This document shows positions 12,491-25,600 of a stretch of DNA of 64,000 bases, piece after piece. How positions within the stretch are numbered: position 1 is the stretch's first letter; each line of letters begins with the position of its first letter. Location of the stretch: contig CM038908.1 in assembly GCA_021904315.1 (NCBI GenBank), positions 35,206,001 through 35,270,000 of the forward strand, written 5' to 3'. Below the pieces are notes generated by a model. That model was given only the letters and a program-made list of their open reading frames with translations, had not been told where the DNA came from and did no database searches. Position numbers and translations under genes: made by a program. This stretch comes from Sphagnum magellanicum. Lineage: Eukaryota; Streptophyta; Sphagnopsida; Sphagnales; Sphagnaceae.

Positions 12491-13735
12491 GGTCACAAGA
12501 GGTGAAGAGCATATGAGAGGGAGAAACATATGACTTTGGAGGAAACGAATACGCAAACCATTTTATACACAAAGCCCATTTCTCCATTTCTTCATAGCTA
12601 TAAGAAAACAATGCCACAAAGGTTGACGAGCAACTTGTCTATGGAAGGAAGCAATACTCAAGGTTTAAGGAAGAGGTTCTTAAAAACACAACTTGTGGCT
12701 TTGTGAAGAGGTTACCCATTTAAACCCTAACTTAGGCTAGAATGGAAAGTTGTAATGTTTTTGAGTGATAGTTCAAAGTCATTTGAATTTTAGGAAGCAT
12801 CCCACCTTTGCCACAAAATAGGGTCATTCATGGTAACTTAGTAGCCTTTCTTTGGTCATTCTTTTGGGGAGTAAGGTAGTGTGATAGTGGAAGAAGAAGG
12901 TTCTCCAAAATGGGGGAGTCATAAAATACTTTTGAAGATTGATGTATAAAAACATTTCTTAACTTTCAATTTATTAACACACGACAAAATTAAAATATCA
13001 TGGTTTTTTGGACTTCAAAATATACATAAAATAAAATTTATGAAGGTTATGGTTATTATTACTAAAAATGAGTAAAAAATTTTTAAAAAAAATTTCATCA
13101 AACTTTGAGGTTTTTTTTTAATAGAAAAATGGAAATTCTATGACATTTAAGCACCTTAGGCTAAAGACAAATAGGTACAACAACCGCGTGTGCTTTGAGA
13201 AGCCTTGGTGCTACAACGATATTGAGCTCCCTTCAAAAAGGAAGGAACCAATTGACGCCGCAACGAATGCTTTAAAATTACTCAAACATTGGACCCCAAT
13301 ATCAACAATTTCCCTTCCAAAAAGAAACATGTTCATGAATTTTGTCATGAAACCCTAAACCTAAACCCTAAACATGTTCCCCGAATTTCCATGGTCAAAT
13401 TTCAAAGCTTGTTTAAAATCTTAGTCTTTTTTAGAATCAAATAAGGAAATCGTCCTAATTTTCATCTAGTCTTTTCATGCTTGCTTGTTGCTATGGCATA
13501 AACAAGACTTTAGTCTTTTTTATTTTCTTTAAAGAATGTATTATCATTTTTCATATAAATATATTAAAAATTGAAACAAAAAATTCTTAATTTTTACAAT
13601 TGAGTCAATCTCGCATTTTTATAATTCACCCTTTTTAAATAAAAAAAATTATTATAAAATGAGTGAATTAGTTGTAAAGGATAAATCACATAATTTAATT
13701 CTTCTCGATCTTTTTATTGCAAACATGTAATGTCC
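12491..13735. other. Gene-free AT-rich spacer with telomere-like motif
   Basis: No gene is supported. The segment is very AT-rich after about 12950. A short AAACCCTAAACC-type run at 13350-13373 resembles the plant telomere repeat. Confidence 0.5.
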
Positions 13736-14320
13736 AAAAAATGATGTTGTAGAAAATGACAATTCCAACTTAAATGACAAATTCTAGCATGAAATGATCA
13801 TAGGGATGGTGAAGACGGAAAATGATGCTCATAGAACATGACAATTCCAACTTAAATGACAATTCTTGCATGAAATGAACATAGGGATGGTGAAGATGGA
13901 AAAGGATGCTCATAGAACATGACAATTCCAACTTAAATGACAATTCTTGCATGAAATGATCATAGGTATGGTGAAGACAGAAAAGGATGCTCATAGAACA
14001 TGACAATTCCAACTTAGGTGACAATTCCAACTTAAATGACAAATTCTAGCATGAAATGATCATAGGGATGGTGAAGACAGAAAATGATGCGGGTAGAACA
14101 TGACAATTCCAACTTAGGTGACAATCTTGCACAAAAGGGCTGTAGGAATGGTGAAGACAAAAAAAGGGGTGATGTAGAAGATAACAATTCCAACTTAGAT
14201 GACAATTCATGTTTGAAATGGTCGAAGGGATTGTTGAAGAAACCAAAAAAGCGTACTGTAGAAGACGACAATTCCAACTTAGATGACAATTCCGGCATGA
14301 AATGGTCGTAGGGATGGTGA
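13736..14320. repeat. ~82-bp minisatellite, nearly seven copies
   Basis: Each unit begins ATGACAATTCCAACTTA(A/G), continues with GACAATTC..GCATGAAATG and GGATGGTGAAGA, and ends GATG(C/T).(C/G)(A/G)TAGAA. Units are about 81-100 bases. One copy has an internal duplication of the CAATTCCAACTTA segment. Divergence rises toward 14300. The array is 1.1 kb upstream of the SAS6 start codon. Confidence 0.9.
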
Positions 14321-15447
14321 ACGTAACTGCCGCTTCTTCCCCTGTTTCCCGCCGACGCAAAACTTCGTCTTCCTGCTCGCGCGATTCCCTTGCTTCAATT
14401 TCTCAAGTCCGTTTCCGCTTTCCATTTTTCGAATCGCTACTTTCCGCAAGGAAATAGTCATTTGTGATGGATTTTTAGTTTCTGGATTTATGGCTTTTTT
14501 TTTTTCAGAACTTTCTTTGAATTTTTTGGCTGCTTGAGAAGAGAACTACTCTTCTGGAAGCGAGAGAGAGAAAGCCCTTCTTCTGTCTTTGCCTGACGCT
14601 TTTTGGTTTCCACAATCTTTCACTCGAATTTTGTGATCAGTTTCTCTGCTGAGACGGATGCACTCTCTTTGTCGAGAAATGAAATTGAAGCGAGTTGAAT
14701 AATCGGTTTTTTTCCCTCCCTTTTCTTTCTTGGTTTTGATCTTTCTCATGCGGTTGCAGTTGCTGTTGTCTCCAATCTCGACTCCAAGCAAGCTCGCCAG
14801 TTTGGAATGCAGGACGACGAAATAGGAGTCAAAGGAGAATAAGAATGGCATTTGTTTGTTGAAGTGGCTGCGGGAAGAGGGGGCGTAATGAATCAATCGT
14901 GAGGAATGGAGTTTCCTCTTGCCGTGTTTCTCAGTTTTCATTCAATTGCCAAGCAGTCCAAAGAGTTTCAGCACGCTGTGTTGCCGTTTTCGCGTCATAG
15001 GAATAGCGAAGGAGGTTCAGACATCACGATCTGCTCCTAATTGTCTCCATTCAGAACTGATTGTGTGAGTTCAAAACTCGGGAAAAAAAGAAAGAAAGAA
15101 AAAGCTTCCAAGCATGAAGCCTCGTTGCATGACATTGGACAGAAGATACAGGAAAAACAGAATATCAACCATGAAACCGCATTGCGTGGAGGTGTAGTAG
15201 TAGAGAAAGACACAGCAAACAGGATAACCTGCATGCTCCTGTTATTCGCGCGATGACAGCTTCTGCATCACTACTGTGCCGAGAAAGAACACTCACTCAC
15301 GATGGTCATGCAACCGGATCGGAAAATTCGGTTGGACTTGCACTTCTCACAGTGTACAGTTTTGTCATGCAGTAGTAGCAGTAGCAGTAGTCGTAGTAAT
15401 AAGTAGATAGGCGTGGAGACTTCTGCAGACGATCGATCGGCTGGCGA
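14321..15447 (+). promoter_or_regulatory. SAS6 upstream region (putative promoter and 5' UTR)
   Basis: This unique-sequence stretch lies between the minisatellite and the SAS6 start codon. In the SAS6 frame the last upstream stop is a TAA at 15400-15402, inside a (CAG/TAG)-rich tract. No TATA box or transcription start can be fixed from sequence alone, and no other gene is supported here. Confidence 0.35.
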
Positions 15448-18400
15448 ATGGGGTTTGAGAGTGAAGAGCATGGCAAACTGGCTGGCGGTGGTGGCATGGA
15501 AAATTCTTCCACTCTCTTCGAGAAAGTTGTACCAGTGCGAGTTAACAAATCCAACAGCGAGGATCGACATATGGATCTCACTGCAAGGTTCATCATGGGA
15601 TTGAGCAAGATTCATCGTACAACAAAAGTTGGTTTTTCTTCATGTTCCCTCCTCCTTTCTATTTGAATATGATGGTAGTAAAAAATGATTCAATAATGTG
15701 TTTAAGCACAGCTGGGAGAGACTTGTCTTACAATCAACTCCTGAATGATATGCTCTTCATTTTCCCTCCTTTCTCTTTGAATATGAAGTAGAAGAAGAAG
15801 GAGAAGGAGATGGAGAAGAGTTTTTATCGTTGTCGATTGAACAAGAAGGAGACACACATTCAATTTGGTGATGATGATTGTGTTTGCATAGGTGGATTGA
15901 ACAAGAAGGAGACACACATTCAATTTGGTGATGATGATTGTGTTTGCATAGGTGGATTTTTAGAGCTTGACTATGGTGACTGAAATGAAACACTTGCAAA
16001 CAACTCAATGAAACCTATGCAAACTCATAGGTTTCATTGAATTGTTTGCAAGTGTACATGATGAACTTGTACAGAAAACAACTCAATGAACTTGTACAGA
16101 AATGCATAGTTTGCATATTCAAACTATGTTGTGGGTGACTGTCAATTGGATAGGGTTACCAAGTGCAATATAATAGGGTCAATCAGGTTTTGATTGTTGT
16201 TGATTGAACATGAAGGAGAGAGACATTCAATTTGGTGATGATGATGATGTTGTGTTTGCATAGGTGGATTTTTAGAGCTCAACTATTGTGACTGAAATCA
16301 ATCATTCAAACTATGACATGGGTGAACCTGTAAATTGGATAGGGTTACCAGCTGCAATATAATAGGGTCAGTTAGTTTTGATTGTTGTCAATCAAACAAG
16401 GAGGAGATAGACATTCAATTTGGTGATGATAATGATGATGTTTGCATATTCTGGATTTTTAGAGCTTGACTATTGTGACTGAAATGAGTCATTCAGACTA
16501 TGGCATGGGTGACTGTCAATTGGATAGGGTTACCAACTGCAATGTAATAAGGTCAGTCAAGTTTTGATTGTTGTCAATTGAACAAGAAGGAGATAGATGT
16601 TCAATTAGTGATGATGATGATCATCATCATCATGTTTATGTTTCCAGGTGCTTCAAGTGCAAATCACAAATGAGCTTGACCCTTTCTTTTTCTACTCGTT
16701 GGAGGTGAATGAAGATGATTTCCAGACACTGAAAGTGGAACAATGCATATTGGTTGATTTTGCAACTTTTCCGTACAAGTTCATTGAGTTGCTTGAACAA
16801 TGTATCATTTCAGCGTCTCACGACAGTTCCAGGTATGCTTGCTACTTCCCACTACTTTTTGGAGAAAGAGTGTCAAACAATGTCACTCAAGGATACTAGA
16901 GGATTTTGTGAGCACTGAGCTGCTAGGAAGTGGCATTTAAGCAAGTGAACTTTTTCTCAAGTAGCATGAAAGTAGATTTAGATCTGCAAAACGCAGTGCA
17001 AAATATTTTCATACTAAGTCATTTGGAAAGAAAATATCTAAAACTTTGTGCACAATCTCAAGCAATAATGCATGTGATCCATCTCTTTTTTCCAAGCAGA
17101 GGAACAGGCAGGTTTCTTGCTGTCCTTCATATACGTACAGGAGACTCAACTTTCACTGTTGTGGAAACCAACCAATTCAAGCACCTCAGCCATCTATCCC
17201 TTGTGTTTCGACAAGGCAACGACTGTGTCATCAAACAGTTTCTTGCAGGCCGACTTGCTGAATACAAGGTGAATGGAAATTTTGCAACCACTTTTGGCAT
17301 TGTTTTAAGTACCAATTTTGGTTCTAGGGTAAGGGTCAATTTTCATGATGTGAAATTTTTGACTAAACATTCATACTGGTGATATATTTCATGAGATTGC
17401 AGTCTATCAATGGTGATTTGCATGAGAAGTTGAGGCGGACACTGCATTCTTTGGAAAAGGCATTGCGTGATGTCAACTGTCTGAGTGGGTAAGCAGTTTT
17501 TTTTCCATGCTGTCAAAACATGGGGCCCTTAACCATGGAATTGATGGGTAGTTTACGCTTCGATGAAGCTGTGAATGATATTTAAGAGACAAGGTTGGAC
17601 AGTTAAAACACAGTTGAATCTAGTCTTAAGTTCTGGTTTTTGAACACAACTTCAATTTATTAGATAACATGAGAGACATTCATACAGAGTAGTTGTCAAT
17701 TTACCTGCCTTGCATTCACACATGCAGCGAACTTGGTGAGCTGAAGGAGAATCATTGTCGAATTGTGAGTGAGCTGAAGGCTGAATATACCTTGGAGCTT
17801 GCTCATGAGAAGGAAAAGGTTTGCTTAAAGATTAATCACAATCAATCAAGGCTACTAAATTCCACATGATTAAAATTTAAACCTTGCACAAACTTGGTTG
17901 AACAAAGACCTGAAATATGAATTGTTTTAGGTTTGTGAAGTGGGACACTTATGTTCTGACAACCTGTGTCATTTTGTTGCGGCTTTTGTCAAAGAAGAGG
18001 AACCCCATTTACCAGATGCCAATATCCTAGATCATATTACCCGAGTTGAATTTGTCCAGTATTACTACCCTGTAAACAGCACTATGTTTTTGAACCTTTT
18101 CCATCTGGACAGGTGATGCAAGAAACAGCAGAGCTAAAACATCAGCATGAGAGGGAGCGGGCAGAATTTCAGAGTTGTTGCCAGCAGCAAGTTGATCGCC
18201 ATCAAGAAAAGGCAAATGAATTGGATAAACAGGTACCCAACTTTCTCCATGTTTGTGTTTGTTCAGATGAATTTCAGCATGCACATCTATTGCTTATCAT
18301 GTAGAAAGGTCAATTGTTCTCATAATACCTTGGGTCACACAGTAAACTTGCCCATTAACAATGTTAAAAAGGTTTTGAAGGTCCAATTGATCTTTCTAAA

Positions 18401-21400
18401 CAGGTGCGCTCATTGCTAGATTCAAAATATACATTGGACTCTAGGATTTCTGAGCTGAAATCCAAGCTTAATTCTGTTGAGAAGGAATTGGAGGAAAAAT
18501 CACAGGTACAACTTTTGGCCACCCTTTGAATATTTACTGCCATGATGCTGATTCTTTGTAGCAATTCTTTTTGTATGGCCTCTAGATATGTCTGACACTC
18601 AGCTTGTGATGATGGGCACAGGAGTATGAGCAACTGAAGAAGGAAAATCGCATTTTAGATTCAGAGAAACATGATTCTGCAAAACAGCTCAACCACCATC
18701 TCATGTGCCTTAGTGCCCTTCAGCAGGAGGTTTGTTTCACATAATCCAACTTGTATCAAGCAGCAATTAACATGCACCTGAAATGACAGCATCACTTCGG
18801 ATAAAAATGTGTATATGTGTTCTGAACATGTATGGGTTTGTTCCATCCTCAAGATTTTTTGGTTGTTGAGTGCAGGTTTCAAACAAGAGTGAGTTAATTT
18901 CAAGTTTGACATTGCAACTTGATGCACAGGCTTCACATAGGTTTGGTCTTCAGTTTTGAAGTTCTCATTTGAAGTTTCTTTTCTGTTTGTCCCTGGTCTT
19001 TATGCCATATAATTAGGTCAAATCAAATAGCTGTGGTGTAAGCACCACTCTTCTATAAATTACCATGCAATGGGTTGCCATATAGCTGAATTATCAGAGG
19101 TTCCTTCACAGTTCAGCATTTCCAAAAACTTCTGTTGCTAACTACTATTCTGGGTGGATTTTTTGCAGGGCAGCATTAGAGAAGTCATGGAAGGAAGCTC
19201 AGGCAACATCTGAACGTGCTGAAGAGAGAGCAAACACTAGTGCAACTGAGCTCACAAACTGCTACCAAATTATAGAAAAGCTCCAGGTACTCCTTCACCC
19301 AAAGAGCTAATTGTGTCATGCATGCAAGGGTTCAAGCTATTTCTTTAACCACAGTTTCAACTATATTGAAATTGCACAAAGAATTAGTTTGTGCTAAGTG
19401 CACATCGCATCTCCTATACATAGTCTCTGGAGCTTGGGTCATCCAATGTGATCAAGTGAAAACCACCCTAGTTATTAGGGGAAGGGCTCATGAGTTATAG
19501 CCACTTGTAGGCATTGTTGATTCATATTTTGCAAGGTGCATACAGATGGATGCCATCAATTTTTGTCAACCCATCTATGTTGGGGTTGTTGAACAATAAT
19601 TATTCATTGAAATGATACCTGGGGGCATTGGAGTCCTTTGGGAAGAACTGAGCAACAATGATGTTGCATTGGGTGCAACATGTAGAAAGTGTCCATCTTA
19701 GTAAGGAGGCCATGTCCTCTAAGGTTCTCCAAGTACACCAGGAATCAGCTATTATCTTTCCAGCCTTTGACGATTTTGGGGGAAAATGTCATTTATTCAA
19801 CAATTTAAGGATAGGAACAGCTTCAATGTTGCACTCTCTGATGAACAAGATTTTGTCAATGCAACTCCCGTCCAAGGGATTGCAAGTATATGATTTTTCA
19901 AACCTTTGGTTTTCTTGGATTCATGGGTCCAAAAGGTGGAGTTGCGGGCATCAAAACAGAAGGTCAAAACGAAAGGGCAAGTGGTGTCTCAGCAGGATAA
20001 TCTGTTGAGTGAGCGTCAGGCTGCAATTGAGAAGGGTGAAGCCGAAAACCTCAACTTGCGCCAGGAATTGGCCAACTTAAAAGTGGAGCAAGAGGAAAAC
20101 AAAAAGAAGGTATATTTTGCTAGCTGTGTGTTATGTAGAGTGAAATTTGCTTTTATGTGTTAATTTTATCAGGTTCTTCACCACATGTTCTCAATGTGAT
20201 ACACGCATCTAATCAACAGGAACAAAATCTCAATGGTCTGGTGTGTGGCAGGCAGAAGATCTGACATCAAAGTTGCATGAAACTCAGGAACTTCTTAAGT
20301 CAAATCAACAAATGAACCAGTAAGCATGTGAATTTCACCTCTTTGATCCAAATGTGCTGTTTTTCCACCTTATACCTTAGCATTTGCACACTATGGATAT
20401 CTGAATTGTCATGTGCAGATCTTCTTTAGATTGTTCTTGAAATTTGGATTTCAGAAGAATATGACAAAGGACTTGAATGGAGTTGATTTCAGGTGGTTAA
20501 ACCAGCAGTTGACAGAGGCCCAACTAGGGAAGATGGCAGGTAGTGGGACATCATCTCGTTACAATGGATTCACCCCCCGTCCCAGTACAAATGCTTTGAG
20601 CTATTCTTCATGTCTCACAAGTAGCAGACCAGTGGAGGCAACTACCCCTCTTTCCTACAATAGTGGAAACTCATCTGCTATGGCATTCAAGAACCAATTT
20701 CCAATGTCATCTTCGTATTTGTCATCAACAACCATTCCAGTTACTGGAACTCAAAACAAGCCCCAACAGCTCAATGGCTTGGGAGCTTTTCATAGCTCGC
20801 CTTCACTAATTGGTAGCCAACACTCCATCTATGCTACTAAATGTGCATCACAATCAAGCCAATGTGTGCGCTATAAACCTAGGGTGGGGCTTACAACTAC
20901 CTCTACTATTGCATCTACCACTCCAGGTTTGTACACAGCAGGCACAATGTCAATGGATAGTCCATCACTGAATTCATGGGATGATTCTGGCTCTTGGGGT
21001 TCCAAACAAAGCATATTACCACGGCCACAGCTTTCATTTGCAGACAGGTACTAATCATGAGTTCTATTGTTTTCTTTCTAATTTCCTCTGTCCCATGTTT
21101 TTCTCATTTTCTTCCTGTTACATTCTTGTACAGCTCTTCCTCAATGTACTCTTTACTGCATTCTTTCTGTACCTTTTGCAGGTCTGGGTATGGCAACTGC
21201 AGCAAAATTTCTCCATCTTTTAGTAGACCGACTGGCAACCACACAGCAGGATTCAATGGACAAAGCATTAATTCCTTGCAGCCCTTGTCTCCAAATCAAG
21301 AGTCACCTTCTGAAAGGCGATCACCGCCAATGGTAGCTGGGGAACAAAGTGACTTTAGCCATGGACAAGAAACATGTCTAAGAACATGTGGTAATGGTGA

Positions 21401-21671
21401 AGACAGAATGCCAGTTGCTTGCAGTCAAGGTCAGGAGTCACTTGGTGGTGGTGCAAATTCTAAAATATGCTCAGGAGGTGGTGAAGGAAACATCCACCGC
21501 CCACAGTTTCCTTCTTGCAAAGCAAACAATTGTCCAGGCACTGCACCTCAACAGTCAGTTTCCAATGGGTGTAGCCGAGAATCTTTGATTTCCTCTCATC
21601 TGAAGAGCATCAAGTCGCCAACAAAATCACCTCCAGATTCTTCCCCTTTGAAGAACCATTTTGTTTGGTAG
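15448..21671 (+). CDS. SAS6: SAS-6 centriole/basal-body cartwheel protein, 14 exons
   Basis: Exons: 15448-15627, 16648-16832, 17112-17268, 17403-17488, 17728-17818, 18113-18232, 18404-18505, 18622-18729, 18876-18940, 19169-19286, 19936-20109, 20252-20319, 20493-21047 and 21182-21671. All phases match, giving 832 residues. The first ATG after the last in-frame stop is 15448; a second Met (residue 17, MENSSTLFEKVVPV) is also possible. Residues 20-174 form the SAS-6 head: DPFFFYSLEV, EEDFQ-like EDDFQTLKVEQ, LVDFATFPYKFIELL, and the PISA region VVETNQFKHLSHLSL. Phe144 aligns with the Phe that drives nine-fold head-to-head assembly in animals (F131). Residues 175-485 are a long coiled coil ending in WLNQQLTEAQLGK. 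Residues 486-832 are Ser/Gly-rich and low in complexity. SAS-6 builds the cartwheel that templates centrioles; in plants this would be in cells making motile sperm. It is longer than the roughly 650-residue animal protein. Confidence 0.95.
15838..16640 (+). repeat. Satellite-like array filling SAS6 intron 1
   Basis: A 60-base segment (15838-15897) is perfectly duplicated head to tail at 15898-15957. Related units with period about 187 follow; their shared core ACATTCAATTTGGTGATGAT lies at about 16223 and 16411, with a diverged copy at about 16597. Each long unit also carries TTTTTAGAGCTTGACTAT and GGATAGGGTTACCA. The whole array is inside intron 1 (15628-16647). The last copy runs almost to the acceptor through a GATGATGATCATCATCAT tract. 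Confidence 0.9.
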
Positions 21672-22632
21672 GTGACCCTATCATTCAGTGTAAGAATTCA
21701 GCATTGGGAATCAATCAAATTGTTTCCAATACTACCCTTTTAAAGTCTTGTTTGTGAGATTGCCCGGGGGGGGGGAGAAGGGATGATATTGATCTTGCTC
21801 ACATGGCCCTGAAACAATTTTATGAGGGGGTTTGAAAAATCTTTCTTCCTCCTCCTGCCAAGAACAGCAATAGAATGTGGAAAAGCTATATGCTTCAATG
21901 TGAGACGCTGCCTGATCTGATCTTCACCTACCCCTCACTGTTGAGAACTGCGTTCTTTGCAAAGCTCCCAGATCAGATCAGACTGCAGTGTCGAACACAT
22001 ACCAGAATCATTTACTCTTGCTGTAGCTCCCGGATCAGATTTTCGGAGTGAAAGTGTGGAATCAGAATTGTGCTGTTTCTATAGCTCTCAGTCAAATGAG
22101 ATTGTAGGAACAGAAGTTCATAATCACAATTGTGCTGTTTTTTATAGCTCTCAATAAGGTTAGATTGTTGTAGCAGTCCATAATCAGAATTTTGCTGTTT
22201 CTATATTTTTCAATCAGATTAGAGTATTGGAATCACAAGTGCATAATCAGAATTGTGCTGTTTCTGGAGCTCACAGCCAGATCAAATTGCAGAGGTTGTA
22301 TGGTAAAACTGTGTAGCACAGATTTAAATTATAACTCAGCAGATGTATTAAATGTAGACCTAGGACTTGCGTACGCTTGCATAGAAATGTGAATCAGAAA
22401 TTGGGCTACCCAGAGAATGTCTGAGAAAAGCAGCAGCTGTAGAGTAAATAATCAGCTCATTGCATATCAACGTGATGGGTGAAGATGGGAAGATTGTGAA
22501 GAGAGTCAAGAGAAGTGAAAGGAATCAAGAGGAGTTAGCTTGCTTGTTGTAAAGTCGTGTACTCCAGACGGAGTGCAGAGAATGCACAAGAGGAGGGAGC
22601 TTTGGTTGCTTGGTGTAAACTCAGTCATGTGC
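21672..22632. other. Spacer between the convergent SAS6 and kinase-PP2C genes
   Basis: This 961-base stretch carries the 3' UTRs of two genes facing each other. A six-copy tandem repeat occupies the middle and is listed separately. A G9 run lies near 21766. No additional gene is seen. Confidence 0.5.
21964..22295. repeat. ~61-bp tandem repeat, six diverged copies, downstream of SAS6
   Basis: Units begin GCTC(C/T)CAG.TCAGAT and end CATAATCAGAATTGTGCTGTTTCTATA-like. They start at 21964, 22026, 22084, 22147, about 22206 and 22269. Copies are diverged but in phase. They lie within the probable SAS6 3' UTR or just beyond it. Confidence 0.8.
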
Positions 22633-25600
22633 TCAGTAGACTCGTTCTACTGTTGAAACCGGTGTAAGGAACACGACGATCACGGTTATGTTATCACAAC
22701 TGCCACGTTCCACTGACTCAGTTGCTAGTCTTTTGGACACCATGCTTGGTTCTTTCACCGTATCTTTCACCAATGCCACCACATCATTGTTCGTGAGCTT
22801 CTCCCACAGTCCATCAGATGCTATCACCTGGGTTGCATAACACAAAACAAGTTTGTTTTCACAAGTAACAAAAAGCTACTACAATGACTACTACTACATT
22901 CGTACTCACCGACGGTAGAGAGACAACAACAGCACAAAGTTGGTGTCAAAAGGAAGAACCCCTCTAGTAACCTTAAGAACTCACAACTAGTATAGAAACC
23001 AAATTCAGAAAGAGGAAAACCCCACCCTCCCCCTGCAAAATCAATTGTTTTCTGAGATGGAAGGCTGGTGAAGGAAGAACAATGTGGGGTGGTGGATCAA
23101 TTGATTTCACCTACCAGAAACTCATCATCAGTGGACAATACACATTCTTGCAGCTCTGGTTCAGCGGTCACGAATGGTTTCAGATCATCATCTCCTATTG
23201 AGCGGGTTACCTGCCACCACCATCACCACAAATTCCGAGTATAGTGAGTGGCCACCCAAGAACACAAACTTTTTTGCCACTCTACCACATGTTTGATAAT
23301 CCAATCAAAAGACATTTATTTTCAATGCCTTTCCAATGGACCAAAGATCACTTGTTTTTGACAGGGCTTTGCATGTGTAAGATCCACATATATCCTCATG
23401 CAGTAAGAGAGAGACAGAGACACTCAGAGGGACTTTCAATACCTTTCCAATAAAACCAAAGATCATTTGATTTGAACATTCTTTGCACATGTAACTTCCA
23501 CATATGTATATCTTCACATTGTAAGAGAGAGACAAAGAAAGACAGCGACACAATGACAGACAGACAGACAGCATCTTACCTCCAGTGCAGCAGCACCAAC
23601 ACGCCAAGTATCAACCTGCCAGCTTACATGGCCGCCTGCGCTGATGATACGCTCTCTTTCCTCAATGCAGCTTGCTGTATGATCCTACAAGACCATCATC
23701 CGATTGGCAAAGAAAACATACGAGAAACCTCGAAGAGGATGTTGTAACATTGAAGCTACATAGAAGAAAGGTGCAAAAGGACACTTTGATCAAAGAAAGA
23801 GCTATGATGGGGTTTCTTCACAGCTTCGCTGCCCCCCTTTATTCACTTTCATTCTCTGTGTCTAGACAACAATAATGGAAGATAAATAGTCCATTACCTT
23901 GCTGAGTGGAATTGCTTTTCCGTTTCTGCACAGAACAGTTCGACAATCACCTGCATTTGCAACAAACAGCTTGTTGCCTATGAGGAGAGCAGTTGTAGCG
24001 GTGCATCCAGGGTGCCATTGTGCACCACTTGTCCCTTTCTTCTGTGACCGTTGCATCTCCAGCTCACGTCGGAACACAATGTCGGTTTCAGTGAATGCAG
24101 CCATTAACGCTTCCTGTGGGCTGCCAGCAATTTCATGCCCAGAATGCACAAGAATCTTGAGAGCCAAAATATTCAAACCCATAGCAAGTAATCATCTTAC
24201 TGACAAAGGTTAGATGAAGCACCAGATGCAGTATTAGGAGAAGATCACCTCTACATGTCAGAGAAGCCACAAAATTAATGTGTGTACCTTAATGCTGCGC
24301 TCTTTGACAAAAAGCTTGGAATAGTGAGTGCTGCAAATTCAGCTGCCTCAGGACCTGTCAGACAACAGATGCAAAGTTTATTACCAGGAGAAACCAGATT
24401 CTCAACTATCCATGTCACAAGGCAACTATTGTGTAAAGTAAGGAAGTCTGTTTGTGCCCACAGATAACTGCAATTTTGCATACTGGCAAAGAAGCTTACC
24501 ACGATGCCCATCAAAAACACCAAACACTGAGACATGATCTGCTCCACCCAGCTGAGAAATCACAAAATGTGTGTCCTCCATTGTTTGTCGTGCACCCTTT
24601 GTTGCAAATGACCCCATTGATAGAGTTGGATAATAGACAGAATTGTCCATTGACGGAGTCAGCCAACTTGGAGATACAGACAACAGTTGAGTGCTTGTAG
24701 GTTCCCAATCCTTTGCAGCCCGTGCTGCCCAGTTAACCTCTGTGCGTTTCTGCTGCAGATTGTAGCTCAAAATGGCATCTGGTGCATTGTTTTGCGGATC
24801 AACTGGCACTGTTTGCTGTTGTTCATGGTTGTTGAGGAGGGTCTTCACATGAGGTTCTGGGATGATTATTGCATCAAGAGTTTCAACAATCTTGTCAAAA
24901 GACGGCCGCAGGCTGGCATCACCCTCCCAGCACTGCTGGATCAATGATGCAAGCCCCGGTGGCACTCCAGATTCAGGGCCTGCAAGCACTGGGCGCAATC
25001 CTTGTGATGTTACTGCTGCTGATAGCTGTTGCTCTGAGTAGTTCATTTCCAGAACTGTGTGTGCCTGTTGTCCCAAGATTGTGGATTTTTAGTCCCCAAG
25101 GTGAACGAACAAACAAAATTGTCAGAACCAAAGAAATCCCATCTTCATTCTTTCCTAAGAAAAGCAATAAAAGATGGCCATGAAGGAGGAGGAGGAGGTC
25201 AAAGGGATCTCATCTGACAAACCTGAGCTGCTGTCTTACGGTCTGTATAGGGCACAACACCTGTGAGAAGTTCACTGCCCACCATTTTAGTCATGATAAA
25301 ATCAGAACCACCAGGGGGAAAAAACCACAGAAAAACAAACTTCTTCTCATTGCAATCTACAAAACCTGCAAGTGAAAAACATATCTGGGAGATTTAAAAA
25401 GTTCAAAACTCAGCAGAAGCAGAGATCCTGGAGACTGCAAAATTCAGACATGATTGATGAGACTCGTCATTTCTGACATTAACAAAAGCAAAAAAAATAA
25501 AAAAAGGGTGCCTCACTTGATGGTGATGCTAAACCCATAGACATCAGACTTTTCAGATTGCACATCTTTCCTCAGGATCTCTGGTGCCATGTACAGCAAA

